Source: Henriciella mobilis
Lineage (GTDB): Bacteria; Pseudomonadota; Alphaproteobacteria; Caulobacterales; Hyphomonadaceae
Assembly (NCBI RefSeq): GCF_003576315.1
Contig: NZ_QWFZ01000039.1
Span: 336,967-400,966 of the forward strand
Direction of reading: 5' to 3'
Length of the DNA stretch: 64,000 bases
Made by a program: the position numbers and the translations under genes. The notes under the pieces are model-generated. The model did no database searches, was not told where the DNA came from, and saw nothing but the letters and a program-made list of their open reading frames with translations. Below are positions 1 to 8,493 of this stretch, one piece after another. Position 1 is the stretch's first letter, and each line of letters begins with the position of its first letter.

Positions 1-114
1 GGCCCGGTAGGCGCGGTAATACCGCTCGAACCGCCAGACTTCGAGGAAGAAGACCGGCCAATAATAGAGCGGCAGCAGGGCCAGCGTTTCAAGAATCCAG
101 GCGCGGGTCAGCAT
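1..114 (-). CDS. Partial unknown gene, N-terminal 38 residues
   Basis: The ATG at 114 reads leftward and leaves the window in frame, so only the N-terminus is present. It begins MLTRAWILETLALL and continues with a hydrophobic, aromatic stretch (LLPLYYWPVFFLEVW) that could be a membrane segment, followed by basic and tyrosine-rich residues. I do not recognise the family. It lies downstream of, and in the same direction as, the lipid-type ABC transporter, but a 147-base gap carrying an inverted repeat separates them, so it need not share that transcript. Genes for lipid A or LPS assembly often sit here in alphaproteobacteria; nothing in these 38 residues proves that. Confidence 0.5.
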   Translation of the reverse strand, partial: MLTRAWILETLALLPLYYWPVFFLEVWRFERYYRAYRA

Positions 115-157
115 GGCCCGAATTGGAGCATGGGTTTCAGAGGGGTGGGATGGATTG

Positions 158-200
158 GTCTCTCCCCCTGCTCCCTCGGGAGAGGGCGCAGGGAGAAGCA
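158..200. repeat. C-rich/G-rich intergenic inverted repeat, copy 1
   Basis: Between the partial first gene and the ABC transporter lies an imperfect inverted repeat. An inner CTCCC-tc-GGGAG hairpin (171-182) is flanked by CTCCCCCTGC on the left and GCAGGGAG on the right. It resembles two other intergenic elements in the window near 19.98 kb and 21.45 kb, all rich in CTCCC/GGGAG. It may act as a terminator-like structure or be a dispersed REP-type repeat. Confidence 0.4.
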
Positions 201-261
201 TCGCATGTCGATGCGCCGGAGCACGGGGATGAGGGGGACTGGCTTGGAAAGGATCGCGCCT

Positions 262-2073
262 TCAGCTCAGCTGCAGCTCCACAAGCCGCTTATAGGCGCC
301 CGCCACGGACATGAGCTCAAGGTGGGTGCCCTCTTCAACCGCCTTGCCATCCTCGATCACGACAATCCGGTCGGCCGAACGGACTGTGGAAAGGCGGTGG
401 GCGATGACCAGCGTCGTGCGGTCCTTCGAGAACGCGTTCAGCGCCGCCTGCACCTTGGCCTCACTCTCGGCATCGAGCGCGGAGGTCGCCTCGTCCAGCA
501 TCAAGATCGGCGCATTGCGCAGGATGGCCCGGGCAAGCGCGATACGCTGGCGCTGGCCGCCTGAGAGGTTGCGGCCCATTTCACCAGCCATGGCGTCATA
601 GCCGCCCGGCAGGGAGAGGATGAAGTCATGCGCATTGGCCGCCTTGGCGGCCTGCTTGATCTCGTCCCGGCTCGCGCCCATCCGGCCGAGCGCAATATTG
701 GCGGCTATCGTATCGTCGAAGAGCAGCGCTTCCTGGGCCACCAGTGCGGTCGCCCGGCGAAGACTCGCACCTGTAAAGCCGCGAATATCGTTGCCATCGA
801 CACAGACCGACCCTGAAAGCGGATCATATAAGCGCAGCAACAGGTTGAATATCGTGGATTTTCCCGAGCCCGACGGCCCGACCAGCGCGACAGTCTCACC
901 CGGATTGGCCGAGAAATTCAGCCCCTTCAGGGCGATGGACCCATCCGGATAGACGAAGTGCACATCGCGAAACTCGATCCCGCCCTTGGGCGCTGTGAGG
1001 GCGATGGCATCATCCCGGTCCTTGATGGCCGGATCGGCGTCGAGGATTTCGAAAACCCGGTCTGCCGCCGCCCCGCCCTCCTGGGCGACCGCATTCAGCG
1101 TACCGAGCGCGCGCAGCTCCGGCGCCGCGACAGCAACGGCCCCAATCACGCCGACAAAATTGCCGAGCGATGTGTCGCCCTCGGCAATCCGCCAGGCGGT
1201 GAGGCCGAGAATACCCACCAGCGCCAGGCCGCCCGTAATCTCGAGGATCGGATCGACCGCCGCCTTGTCCGTCAGGACTTTCAGGAACAGACGCGAGCGT
1301 TCGACGAAGCCCTTGCGGGCGCGCGCCTTCTGATAGTCCTCCAGCCCGTAGGCCTTGACCACGCGGGCCGACTGAAAGCTCTCTGACAGGAGCGAGGTCA
1401 CCTCCCCGATCTGGTTCTGCGCTTTCTTGGACCGCTTGCGCACGCTGTTGCCGAGCGCGATCACCGGCGCAAAGGCAATCGGATAGATCACCAGCAGAAC
1501 GAGCGTCAGCTTCCAGTCCATGATCAGCATGGTGATGAGCACGCCAATCACCGTCAGGACGCCCTTGGTCAGATTGTTGGCGAGCCTCAGTCCCGCTTCG
1601 CGAAGGGCGTTCACATCATTGATGAAACGCGAGACGAAACCACCTGTGCGGTCTGCTGAGAGGCGCGCGAAGTCGCCATCGGTCAGCGAATCGAACTGGT
1701 CGGCCTGGATATCGACAATGGCGCGCTGGACGCCGGTATTGTTGGCCAGGGTCATGCCATAAAGCGAGAGGGAGCGGATAGCCGCCGCCGCACCGATGAT
1801 ACCGACCAGCCACCAGAGATAGGCGGGCACGCCCGTTGTCTCGGGGCCCGCAAGGTCTTCCAGCCCCTCGACGACGAGTTTCAGGAGATAGCCGTAGGAC
1901 GCGGCGGCCACCGAAGTGATGGCGGCGCAGGCCGTACCCAGCGCGAACCACTTCCAGTGCGGCAGGTACCGCTCCCGGATCAGCCGCCAGAGGCTGCGTG
2001 CGCCCCCGCGCCCGCCAGCTTTATCAGACGTGATGGTGCGACCCCGTTTCCGGATCGAGCAGCCGGTGCGCAT
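262..2073 (-). CDS. ABC transporter, fused permease and ATPase (MsbA/lipid exporter type)
   Basis: This 603-residue half-transporter carries a six-helix exporter membrane domain (about residues 40-330) followed by a nucleotide-binding domain. Visible motifs are the Walker A GPSGSGKST near residue 398, the signature LSGGQRQR near 502, Walker B ILMLDEATS near 525 and the H-loop IAHRLS near 559. As a homodimer in the inner membrane such proteins flip lipids or export hydrophobic compounds. The neighbourhood of DUF4170 and inositol-monophosphatase-type genes is typical of MsbA-like lipid A exporters in alphaproteobacteria, but the substrate is inferred. The ATG at 2073 lies 50 bases inside the upstream gene; no later ATG precedes the first membrane helix. 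The overlap suggests translational coupling. Confidence 0.9.
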   Translation of the reverse strand: MRTGCSIRKRGRTITSDKAGGRGGARSLWRLIRERYLPHWKWFALGTACAAITSVAAASYGYLLKLVVEGLEDLAGPETTGVPAYLWWLVGIIGAAAAIRSLSLYGMTLANNTGVQRAIVDIQADQFDSLTDGDFARLSADRTGGFVSRFINDVNALREAGLRLANNLTKGVLTVIGVLITMLIMDWKLTLVLLVIYPIAFAPVIALGNSVRKRSKKAQNQIGEVTSLLSESFQSARVVKAYGLEDYQKARARKGFVERSRLFLKVLTDKAAVDPILEITGGLALVGILGLTAWRIAEGDTSLGNFVGVIGAVAVAAPELRALGTLNAVAQEGGAAADRVFEILDADPAIKDRDDAIALTAPKGGIEFRDVHFVYPDGSIALKGLNFSANPGETVALVGPSGSGKSTIFNLLLRLYDPLSGSVCVDGNDIRGFTGASLRRATALVAQEALLFDDTIAANIALGRMGASRDEIKQAAKAANAHDFILSLPGGYDAMAGEMGRNLSGGQRQRIALARAILRNAPILMLDEATSALDAESEAKVQAALNAFSKDRTTLVIAHRLSTVRSADRIVVIEDGKAVEEGTHLELMSVAGAYKRLVELQLS

Positions 2074-3142
2074 GCAGGATGAAATATCTCATCTCGGCAT
2101 TGTCGACCGTCCGCTGGGCTGCCGACTTCCAGGCGTCATAAGCCGCCTTGTAGCTCGGGAAGGCGCCGACGAAATCGATCTTCGAGAGATCCTCGAACTC
2201 GACGCCTTTGACGTCCTTCAATTCGCCGCCGATGACGATATGCAGCAATTGTTTGGCTTCCGGCATGTCGGCCATGGGCTTTTGCTCCGTAGTCTCAGTC
2301 TTGTCATAGGGCCGCACCGTCCAGTTCGGATCGGGAAGCCGCACCCCTTTGACGCGCTCCACTAACAGAGGATGCAGAGCCTTTCCAGCTGCAATCAGGC
2401 TTCTCTGTGCAGGTTCGCTGCGATTGAAGATAAAGGGTTCACCCAGATGCGTCGAGGCTATGCCGCCTGCCTCATTGACGATCACCGTGCCGGCAGCAAG
2501 GTCCCAGTCGGACTTGCGCCACAGCACCAGGGTCGCGTCCCAGGTGCCGCTGGCGACCCAGCACATCCGCAGCAGGGTGGCATTCGGCTTGGGATTGGCG
2601 AGATGCATGTCCGGCCAGGGAACTTTCCAGGCCGGATGGTTAAGCATGGATTCGGCCGCGATCATGCGGCAGCCGTCTTCCTGCTCGCGCGTGCTGGTCT
2701 GGATGGGGTCGCCATTCAGGGTCGCGCCCTTGCCCCGCTCGGCGCAATAGGTCTCGCCGAGAACCGGGGCATGCACCACACCGGCAACCGGCTGGCCGTG
2801 CTCGATCACGCTGAGGCCGATGCACCAATAGGCCTGCCCGCTCATGAAGGCGCGCGTGCCGTCGATCGGGTCGACGCACCAGACGGTCTCCAGCCGCTGC
2901 GTATGGCGCGACAGGGCCGTTTCCTCCGACAGCCAGCCATAGTCGCCATAGGCCCCCATCAGCCGGTCGTGAACAAGCTTGTTGACGGCAATGTCGGCCT
3001 CGGTCACCGGATGGCCGGGATATTTCTCCCAGGACGGCACCGTGCCCTTTTCGAAATAGGCCAGCGCCAGGCTGCCAGCCTCTAACGCCACCTCTCGCAG
3101 CAGCTGTGTCCGGTCGGAAAAGCGGCGTTCAGTTGCCTGCAA
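2024..3142 (-). CDS. Inositol-monophosphatase-family phosphatase (CysQ-like) fused to DUF4170
   Basis: Residues 1-265 form an IMPase-fold Mg2+-dependent phosphatase. The metal-binding DPIDGT is at 91-96, an acidic SEET at 72-75 and WDLAAGTVIVNEAGG at 213-227. Such enzymes hydrolyse inositol monophosphate, histidinol phosphate or 3'-phosphoadenosine 5'-phosphate; the exact substrate cannot be read from sequence. After a linker (270-295) comes a DUF4170 domain (about 296-372). That domain is, to my knowledge, usually a separate protein of about 80 residues encoded next door. An ATG at 2275 (residue 290) preceded by GGAG nine bases upstream could also release DUF4170 alone. The start is TTG at 3142, overlapping the pmbA stop by 14 bases; a GTG 17 codons later is the alternative. 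Confidence 0.85.
   Translation of the reverse strand: MQATERRFSDRTQLLREVALEAGSLALAYFEKGTVPSWEKYPGHPVTEADIAVNKLVHDRLMGAYGDYGWLSEETALSRHTQRLETVWCVDPIDGTRAFMSGQAYWCIGLSVIEHGQPVAGVVHAPVLGETYCAERGKGATLNGDPIQTSTREQEDGCRMIAAESMLNHPAWKVPWPDMHLANPKPNATLLRMCWVASGTWDATLVLWRKSDWDLAAGTVIVNEAGGIASTHLGEPFIFNRSEPAQRSLIAAGKALHPLLVERVKGVRLPDPNWTVRPYDKTETTEQKPMADMPEAKQLLHIVIGGELKDVKGVEFEDLSKIDFVGAFPSYKAAYDAWKSAAQRTVDNAEMRYFILHAHRLLDPETGSHHHV
2273..2288 (-). promoter_or_regulatory. Possible internal ribosome binding site and start for free DUF4170
   Basis: On the minus strand GGAG (2285-2288) is followed by nine bases and an in-frame ATG (2273-2275) exactly at the boundary between the phosphatase and DUF4170 parts. 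This could be the relic or the working start of a once separate DUF4170 gene. Confidence 0.35.
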
Positions 3143-4478
3143 TCGACATGTCCTCGATCATCACGCTCGGTGCGTTGCGGCGACCGCGGAATTCGAGGTC
3201 CGACGCCGGGACGAGCCGGGCAAACATGGATGGCAGGTCGCCGGCGATGGTGACTTCCGACACCGGGTACCGCACAGCCCCATCCTCGAACCAGAAACCA
3301 GCCACGCCAACCGAATAGTCGCCCGTATTGGGATTGATGGACGGGCCGAACATGTCGGTGACAAGAAGGCCCTTGCCTGCCTCCTTCATGAGCATCTCCG
3401 GCGACTTCTCCCCGGCCTCGATGTGGACATTGGAGGTGCCGACGCCCGGAATGCTGCCAAAGCCGCCGCTGGCGAAGCCGTTCGGCTCCAGGCCAAGCTG
3501 ACGGGCCGACGACATGTTCAGCAGCCAGCGGGTCAGCACGCCGTCCTCGATCAGCAGCTTGCGCTCGACCGGCAGGCCTTCGCCATCATGGTTGCGGCAG
3601 CCAAGCGCCTTTTCGAGGAAGGGGTCGTCTACGACGTTCACGCCGCCGGCGAACACTTTCTCGCCCAGCCGGTCCTTCAGGAAGCTGACACCGCGCGCCA
3701 CGGACGGGCCGGAGATCGCGCCGAGGAAGGCACCGATCAGGCTCGGCGCGACGCGCTTGTCGTAAATGACCACGCCCTTCTGCGTCTTCACCTTCTTCGG
3801 GCCGAGCCGGGCGACGGCCCGCTCACCGGCAGTGCGGCCGATCTCTTCGGGTGACGGCCGGTGCGCCATCTTGCGCACGCTCCAGCTGTCATAGTCACGC
3901 TCCATCGCGCCATCGCGTTCGGCGACGGCGGCCAGGCCAAGCCCGGTCGAGCCACCGGACAGGTAAGACGAGAAGCCGTTCGATGCGGCCACCCAGCGCT
4001 CGGTCCGGCTCCAGCCATTGCCGCAGCCGGACACCGTCTTCACGCCATCAACCGCGAGCGCGGCCGCTTCGGCTGCGATGGCATCGGATTCCAGCCGGTC
4101 GATCGGGATTTCGCCGTCGCCTTCAAGGTCCAGCACAGGCGGATCCTTGGCGAGCAGCTCTTCCGGCGCCAGCCCGGCAAACTTGTCCTCGGGGACGGCC
4201 TTCGCCATGGCCACGCAGCGTTCCGCCATCGCCGTGATCGCGTCGTCGGAAAGGTCGGAGCCCGACACATGCGCCTGGCGCTGGCCGAACAGGACGCGAA
4301 GGGCAATGCCCTGCGATTCAGAGCGCTCGACATTCTCGAGCTTGCCGTCCCGCACATCGACGCTGACGCCTTCAGAGATGCCCAGACTGCAATCTGCGGC
4401 CGTCGCGCCTTCCTTCAGGCAGCGGTCGATGAGTGTCTCCAGAATCTCGGCTGGAGGTGTCTTGAATGTTCTTGTCAT
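3129..4478 (-). CDS. pmbA: PmbA/TldE family metalloprotease subunit
   Basis: The 449-residue protein matches the PmbA/TldE family from the N-terminal CLKEGATAADCSLGISEG region to the C-terminal FWFEDGAVRYPVSEVTIAG strand. PmbA pairs with TldD in a cytoplasmic protease that matures peptides and degrades unfolded chains. The catalytic HExxH belongs to TldD and, as expected, is not seen here; tldD is not in the window. An ATG at 4478 (MTRTFKTPPAEIL) was preferred over an in-frame TTG 12 codons upstream because family similarity begins there. The stop overlaps the phosphatase start, so the two are probably cotranscribed. Confidence 0.9.
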   Translation of the reverse strand: MTRTFKTPPAEILETLIDRCLKEGATAADCSLGISEGVSVDVRDGKLENVERSESQGIALRVLFGQRQAHVSGSDLSDDAITAMAERCVAMAKAVPEDKFAGLAPEELLAKDPPVLDLEGDGEIPIDRLESDAIAAEAAALAVDGVKTVSGCGNGWSRTERWVAASNGFSSYLSGGSTGLGLAAVAERDGAMERDYDSWSVRKMAHRPSPEEIGRTAGERAVARLGPKKVKTQKGVVIYDKRVAPSLIGAFLGAISGPSVARGVSFLKDRLGEKVFAGGVNVVDDPFLEKALGCRNHDGEGLPVERKLLIEDGVLTRWLLNMSSARQLGLEPNGFASGGFGSIPGVGTSNVHIEAGEKSPEMLMKEAGKGLLVTDMFGPSINPNTGDYSVGVAGFWFEDGAVRYPVSEVTIAGDLPSMFARLVPASDLEFRGRRNAPSVMIEDMSIAGN

Positions 4479-4556
4479 GCAGCAGGAGGTAACCCCTGCC
4501 GGTCGAACCGGCAACGGCCCTGGTATCAGCTTCAGCAGCGAATGGTGAAAACAGTT

Positions 4557-5390
4557 TCAGCTGAGGAGCCGGTACATGCCGCTGCCAACCTCGGTATCGG
4601 CCATGAGGCGGACGTCCTGAGGCGATTCAATGGTGTCTTCGCGTCCAATCGACAGGCAGCCGCCCGGCTTGATCGAGGCCACGAGATTGCCAATCGCGGC
4701 CCCCAGTTCCGGCGCTTCCATACCGCTAAGGACATTCCGGCAGATGACCGCATCGAAACTCGCCGGGCCAAGCGGACCATCCAGAAGGTTGTGATGACAG
4801 GCCTGTACCTGCTCGCGCAGGGCCGCGCGTGCCAGCCAGTCGCGTTCGCCTGTCCGCGAGAAGTGCCTGAGCATGCGAGGCGTCGACAGGCCGTGCTGGA
4901 TCTCGAAGTGGGAGAAGGTGCCGGCCCGCGCCCGGTTTGTCGCGCGGTAACCGATATCGCTCGTGACGATGCTGACGCGTTGCTGCGCGCGCCCGCCGGG
5001 TATCAGCTCGTCAAGCAGGATGGCCAGCGAATAGGCCTCCTGCCCTGTCGAACCGCCCGCGCACCAGACGCGGACGGGCGCGGCCTCGCTCGACTGGCTG
5101 GCCCGCCGGGCAATGTCCTCTGCGACAATCTGGAGGCGGTGGCGCTCACGGAAGAACCAGGTCTCGTCATCGACAAGCGCGTCCGCGAAATAGCTGGCGA
5201 GATTGGACGGCACCTGGCGGCCAACTTCCCGCAGCAAATGCTCGAGGCTGGAAACGCCAAGCATGTCCATGACCGGCTTCAGGCGCACCTCCAGCAAGTA
5301 TACCTTGCGCGCATCCTGGACCTGCCCGGACAGTGACCGGGCAAGCATCAAGAGTTGCTCATAGCGAGAATTGTCAGTCCCGGTCGCCAT
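4557..5390 (-). CDS. cheR: CheR-type protein-glutamate methyltransferase
   Basis: This 277-residue protein has the CheR layout: an all-alpha N-terminal domain, DETWFFRE (75-82, where CheR has ETxFFR), a SAM-binding AGGSTGQEAYSLA (111-123, canonical GCSTGEEPYSLA), TSDIGYRATNRARAGTFSHF and a late DAVICRNVL (213-220). CheR transfers methyl groups from SAM to glutamates of chemoreceptors. The Cys-to-Gly and first Glu-to-Gln changes in the SAM motif make it a divergent member. No receptor, cheA, cheW or cheB is nearby, so it may act on another target or serve a distant chemotaxis set. The ATG at 5390 follows GGTGGAA; a TTG 21 codons upstream is less likely. Confidence 0.85.
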   Translation of the reverse strand: MATGTDNSRYEQLLMLARSLSGQVQDARKVYLLEVRLKPVMDMLGVSSLEHLLREVGRQVPSNLASYFADALVDDETWFFRERHRLQIVAEDIARRASQSSEAAPVRVWCAGGSTGQEAYSLAILLDELIPGGRAQQRVSIVTSDIGYRATNRARAGTFSHFEIQHGLSTPRMLRHFSRTGERDWLARAALREQVQACHHNLLDGPLGPASFDAVICRNVLSGMEAPELGAAIGNLVASIKPGGCLSIGREDTIESPQDVRLMADTEVGSGMYRLLS

Positions 5391-5431
5391 TTCCACCCAC
5401 CAGTCTGTCAGCGCGCCCGAGGGTCGTTTTA

Positions 5432-5439
5432 GGTTAACC
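5432..5439. promoter_or_regulatory. GGTTAACC palindrome ahead of the CheR gene (possible CtrA half-site)
   Basis: An 8-base perfect palindrome lies about 42 bases upstream of the CheR start. TTAACC is the half-site of the CtrA cell-cycle regulator in Caulobacterales, but the second half at the usual spacing (TTAA-N7-TTAA) is absent. Treat it as a weak hint only. Confidence 0.2.
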
Positions 5440-5501
5440 CTAACACGTCGCAATCATCCAAATTGATGATGAAGCGAGGGTGAACACGCTAGTCTCTGAT
5501 T

Positions 5502-6959
5502 CTATTCGGCAATATTCCGGATACGCGCTCCCGCTTCCAGAATCGACGAGACAAGACAGTCGATGTCCTCAAAGCGGGTGCGATGATTCGTGATGTTCAC
5601 GCGAATGGCCAGCTTGCCGTTCAGACGGGTCGTCGACGGCGCGGCAACGCCCGATTCCTGAAGATCGACGACGATGGCCTGATTGAGCCGGTCCAGCACC
5701 TCTTCGGCCACCACGTCATGCGGCCGGTAGCGGAAGCAGCATATGCTTGTCTCGACCGGCGCCAGCCTCTCAAGCTCGGCTGCATCATCGATCCGGCCGG
5801 CCAGATAGCGAACCTGTTCGCAATTGCGGGCCACAGCCGCCCCGATCCTTGCGGGCCCGTGCTCCATCAGGTGGGCCCAGACCTTCAGCGCCCGGAAACT
5901 GCGCGACAGTTCGGGGCCATAATCCACCGGCCACGGGAAACCAGCGGCGAGGCCCTTTTCATTGTGCTGTAGATAATCCGGACGATTGGAGAAGGCCCGG
6001 CGCTGCAGCGCTTCATCGCGCACCAGCACGTAGCCGGCATCGTAATTGACATGCATCCATTTGTGGAAATCGAACGCCAAAGACTGGGCGCGCTCGATCC
6101 CCCTGAGCTTGTCCCGCAGGGCATAAGACAGCATGCCGCTCGCGCCGAAGGCGGCATCGACATGGAACCATAGACCATGCCGGGCGGCGATGTCGGCGAG
6201 CTCGTTCAGCGGGTCGATGGCTCCCGTATTCACGGTGCCGGCCGTGCCGATGAGGGCAAAGGGCTGCCGGCCCGCTGCGCGGTCTTCTTCGATGGCATCA
6301 TCCAGCGCAGCGGTCGCGAAGTGGAAGGTCTCATCGGATGGAATGATGCGGAGCGCGTCGCTTCCGAGGCCCAGCATGTCGAAGGCGCGCGCGACACAGG
6401 AATGGGCCTGCGACGAGGTATAGGCGACAAGTTGCGCGCCATCGATCCCTGCCTCCCGTGACCTGAAGTCGAGCGCGGCATCGCGCGCCGTCTTCATCGC
6501 GATAATGGTGGCCATGGATGTCCCGGAGACGGTCAGGCCGCTGGCTTCCGGCGGGAAGCCAAACAGGCCACGTATCCAGTCGGCCAGCTGGCGCTCGACA
6601 TGCAGGGCAATATGGTCCCGCCCACCGGCGTTCACATTCATGGCGGCAGCGGCCATGTCGGCCAGGATTCCCGAGGGCGTGCCCGACCCATGCACCCAGC
6701 CGAAAAAGCGCGGATGCGTATTGCCGGGACCGTACGGCAACAACGCGAGGATGGCCTCATCCACATGTTCGGCTGGTGTGCCATCGTCCGGCAGCGGCGC
6801 TTTGAACTGCGCCTTCAACGCTTCGGGGACCGGCGTCCAGACCCGCCCGTCCCGCGCGCTCGCCATCTTGTCGATCGCGTGATCGAGCATGTCGTGCGCG
6901 CGCTTGCGGAAGGCATCCCAGTCATCGGGATCGAGAAATGAGTCGTCGGAAATCGTCAT
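5502..6959 (-). CDS. Group II pyridoxal-phosphate decarboxylase (aromatic-L-amino-acid type)
   Basis: The 485-residue enzyme has the group II decarboxylase signature. The PLP-binding lysine is K300 in FDFHKWMHVNYD, the aspartate contacting the pyridine nitrogen is D268 in FHVDAAFG, and a ring-stacking histidine is H186 in TSSQAHSC. The N-terminal part contains THPRFFGW (81-88), typical of the aromatic amino acid / tyrosine decarboxylase branch. It removes CO2 from an amino acid such as tryptophan, tyrosine or DOPA; the exact substrate is unknown. It lies between the MATE pump and the CheR gene on the same strand, with gaps of 43 and 111 bases. The start MTISDDSF at 6959 gives a normal family length. 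Confidence 0.9.
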   Translation of the reverse strand: MTISDDSFLDPDDWDAFRKRAHDMLDHAIDKMASARDGRVWTPVPEALKAQFKAPLPDDGTPAEHVDEAILALLPYGPGNTHPRFFGWVHGSGTPSGILADMAAAAMNVNAGGRDHIALHVERQLADWIRGLFGFPPEASGLTVSGTSMATIIAMKTARDAALDFRSREAGIDGAQLVAYTSSQAHSCVARAFDMLGLGSDALRIIPSDETFHFATAALDDAIEEDRAAGRQPFALIGTAGTVNTGAIDPLNELADIAARHGLWFHVDAAFGASGMLSYALRDKLRGIERAQSLAFDFHKWMHVNYDAGYVLVRDEALQRRAFSNRPDYLQHNEKGLAAGFPWPVDYGPELSRSFRALKVWAHLMEHGPARIGAAVARNCEQVRYLAGRIDDAAELERLAPVETSICCFRYRPHDVVAEEVLDRLNQAIVVDLQESGVAAPSTTRLNGKLAIRVNITNHRTRFEDIDCLVSSILEAGARIRNIAE

Positions 6960-7002
6960 GCGCGCGTCGTACAGACTGTTGTCACGAAATCAAAGCGGGC
7001 AG

Positions 7003-8370
7003 CTATTCACTGTCGTAACAGTCGGGCTGATAGGCACTTTTCTGATCAATGTCCTTCAGGCTGTGCCGCATGACGATCAGGGCAGCGATCACACCCGAAA
7101 CCGTGTTTGCGAGAAACGTCGCAATGGCCAGACCGAGGAAGCCGCCAGTCAGCACGCCGATCCACGCACCGGGCGCGAGCAGGCCGATCGCCCGGCCGGC
7201 ACCGATCATCAGCCCCGAAACGGACCGGCCGAGACCGTTCATGGCTGCGGTCAGCGATACGATCAGGCCATATCCAGCGTAAGACGCAGGGACGATGGCG
7301 AGGTACAGGGCAGCGATTTCCTGCGTCCGGGCGGACTCGGTGAAGAAGGATACGAGCCACCGGCCCCCGAAATAGAAAGCCACAGCCAGAACAAGAGCCC
7401 AGACAAGGGAGACCCGCGCGCAGAACCACAAACTGTCACGCGAGCGGCCCGTATTCCCGGCCCCGCTATTCTGCCCGACGAACGGCGCTGACGCCGCTGA
7501 CAGGGCAAGCAGGGGAACGACGGCAAAGGACTGGATTTTGGTCACAAGGCCAAAAGCGGCAACCTCCGCTGAACCGAGCGTCGAAACCGCCGCCGTGGCG
7601 ATGCTCAGCGCAATAGGATTGACGGACGTGGACAGCGATGCAGGCAGGCCAATTCGCGCGACTTCCTGCCACCTGCGAAGCCCGTGGACGAGCGATGCGG
7701 TGCTCAGTGCAAGCAGGTTCTTTCGCCACAGCAGGTAGAAGGCCCCGACAGTGGCTACGGCGCGCGCCGTAATGGTTGCGACGGCAGCCCCCTGCATGCC
7801 GAGTTCCGGGATGGGGCCCAGACCGAAGATAAACACCGGATTGATCGCGATGTTCAATATGGCGGTCCCGCTCATCAGGATTGCCGGGCTGACACCATCT
7901 CCGGTCGCCCGGAGCATTCCGTTCGTTGCCACTGGCAGGACGAGAAAGATCACGCCGCCAAACCAGATCTGCATGAACCAGGTCGCATCCTTGAGGATAT
8001 CGCCTTCAGCGCCCATCAGCGAGAGGACCGGTCCGATGAAAAGGAAGCCGAGAACAGACATCGCGATGGAGACAAGAACCGCCATGCCGGCCGCACCCGT
8101 CACGATTTCTGCTTGTTTTTCTGCCGAAGCGTCTGCGCCAATCGCGCGTGAAAGAACCGATGAGGCCCCTGCACTTAGCCCGATCGCAAGGCTGATCAGC
8201 GTCATGACGACCGGAAACGTGTAGGAAATCGCCGCAAGCTTGGCCTCACCAAGCTGCCCTACAAAATACGCATCCGAAACGCCGATCGCCTTTACAGCGA
8301 GCACGCCACTGATCATCGGAATCCAGACTTTCGAGAAACTTTGACGGACTGGACCTTCTGTCAGTTGCAC
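7003..8370 (-). CDS. MATE family multidrug/metabolite efflux transporter
   Basis: This 455-residue inner-membrane protein has about twelve hydrophobic segments arranged as two related halves. The first half begins IPMISGVLAVKAIGVSDAYFVG, the place where MATE proteins carry their conserved N-terminal helix. MATE pumps export cationic or organic compounds using Na+ or H+ gradients. The start is GTG at 8370, preceded by AGGGAGTG. The decarboxylase follows after 43 bases, so the pump could export an amine made by that enzyme; this is inference from position only. Confidence 0.88.
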   Translation of the reverse strand: MQLTEGPVRQSFSKVWIPMISGVLAVKAIGVSDAYFVGQLGEAKLAAISYTFPVVMTLISLAIGLSAGASSVLSRAIGADASAEKQAEIVTGAAGMAVLVSIAMSVLGFLFIGPVLSLMGAEGDILKDATWFMQIWFGGVIFLVLPVATNGMLRATGDGVSPAILMSGTAILNIAINPVFIFGLGPIPELGMQGAAVATITARAVATVGAFYLLWRKNLLALSTASLVHGLRRWQEVARIGLPASLSTSVNPIALSIATAAVSTLGSAEVAAFGLVTKIQSFAVVPLLALSAASAPFVGQNSGAGNTGRSRDSLWFCARVSLVWALVLAVAFYFGGRWLVSFFTESARTQEIAALYLAIVPASYAGYGLIVSLTAAMNGLGRSVSGLMIGAGRAIGLLAPGAWIGVLTGGFLGLAIATFLANTVSGVIAALIVMRHSLKDIDQKSAYQPDCYDSE

Positions 8371-8493
8371 GCTGAGACACTCCCTGGCCGACCATGCTGA
8401 CCGGAAGCGGAGCTAGGTCGAGCACTGCGCGCGTCCAGCGCCGGGTGCCGGGCTTCCTTGACCGCGAGCGCCTGAGAGCGCACATCGCGGGTC

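Noticed and set aside
3861-5336. 491-codon open frame on the plus strand opposite pmbA and cheR
   Set aside because: It is antisense to two clear genes, has no recognisable domain or ribosome binding site, and long antisense frames are expected at this GC content.
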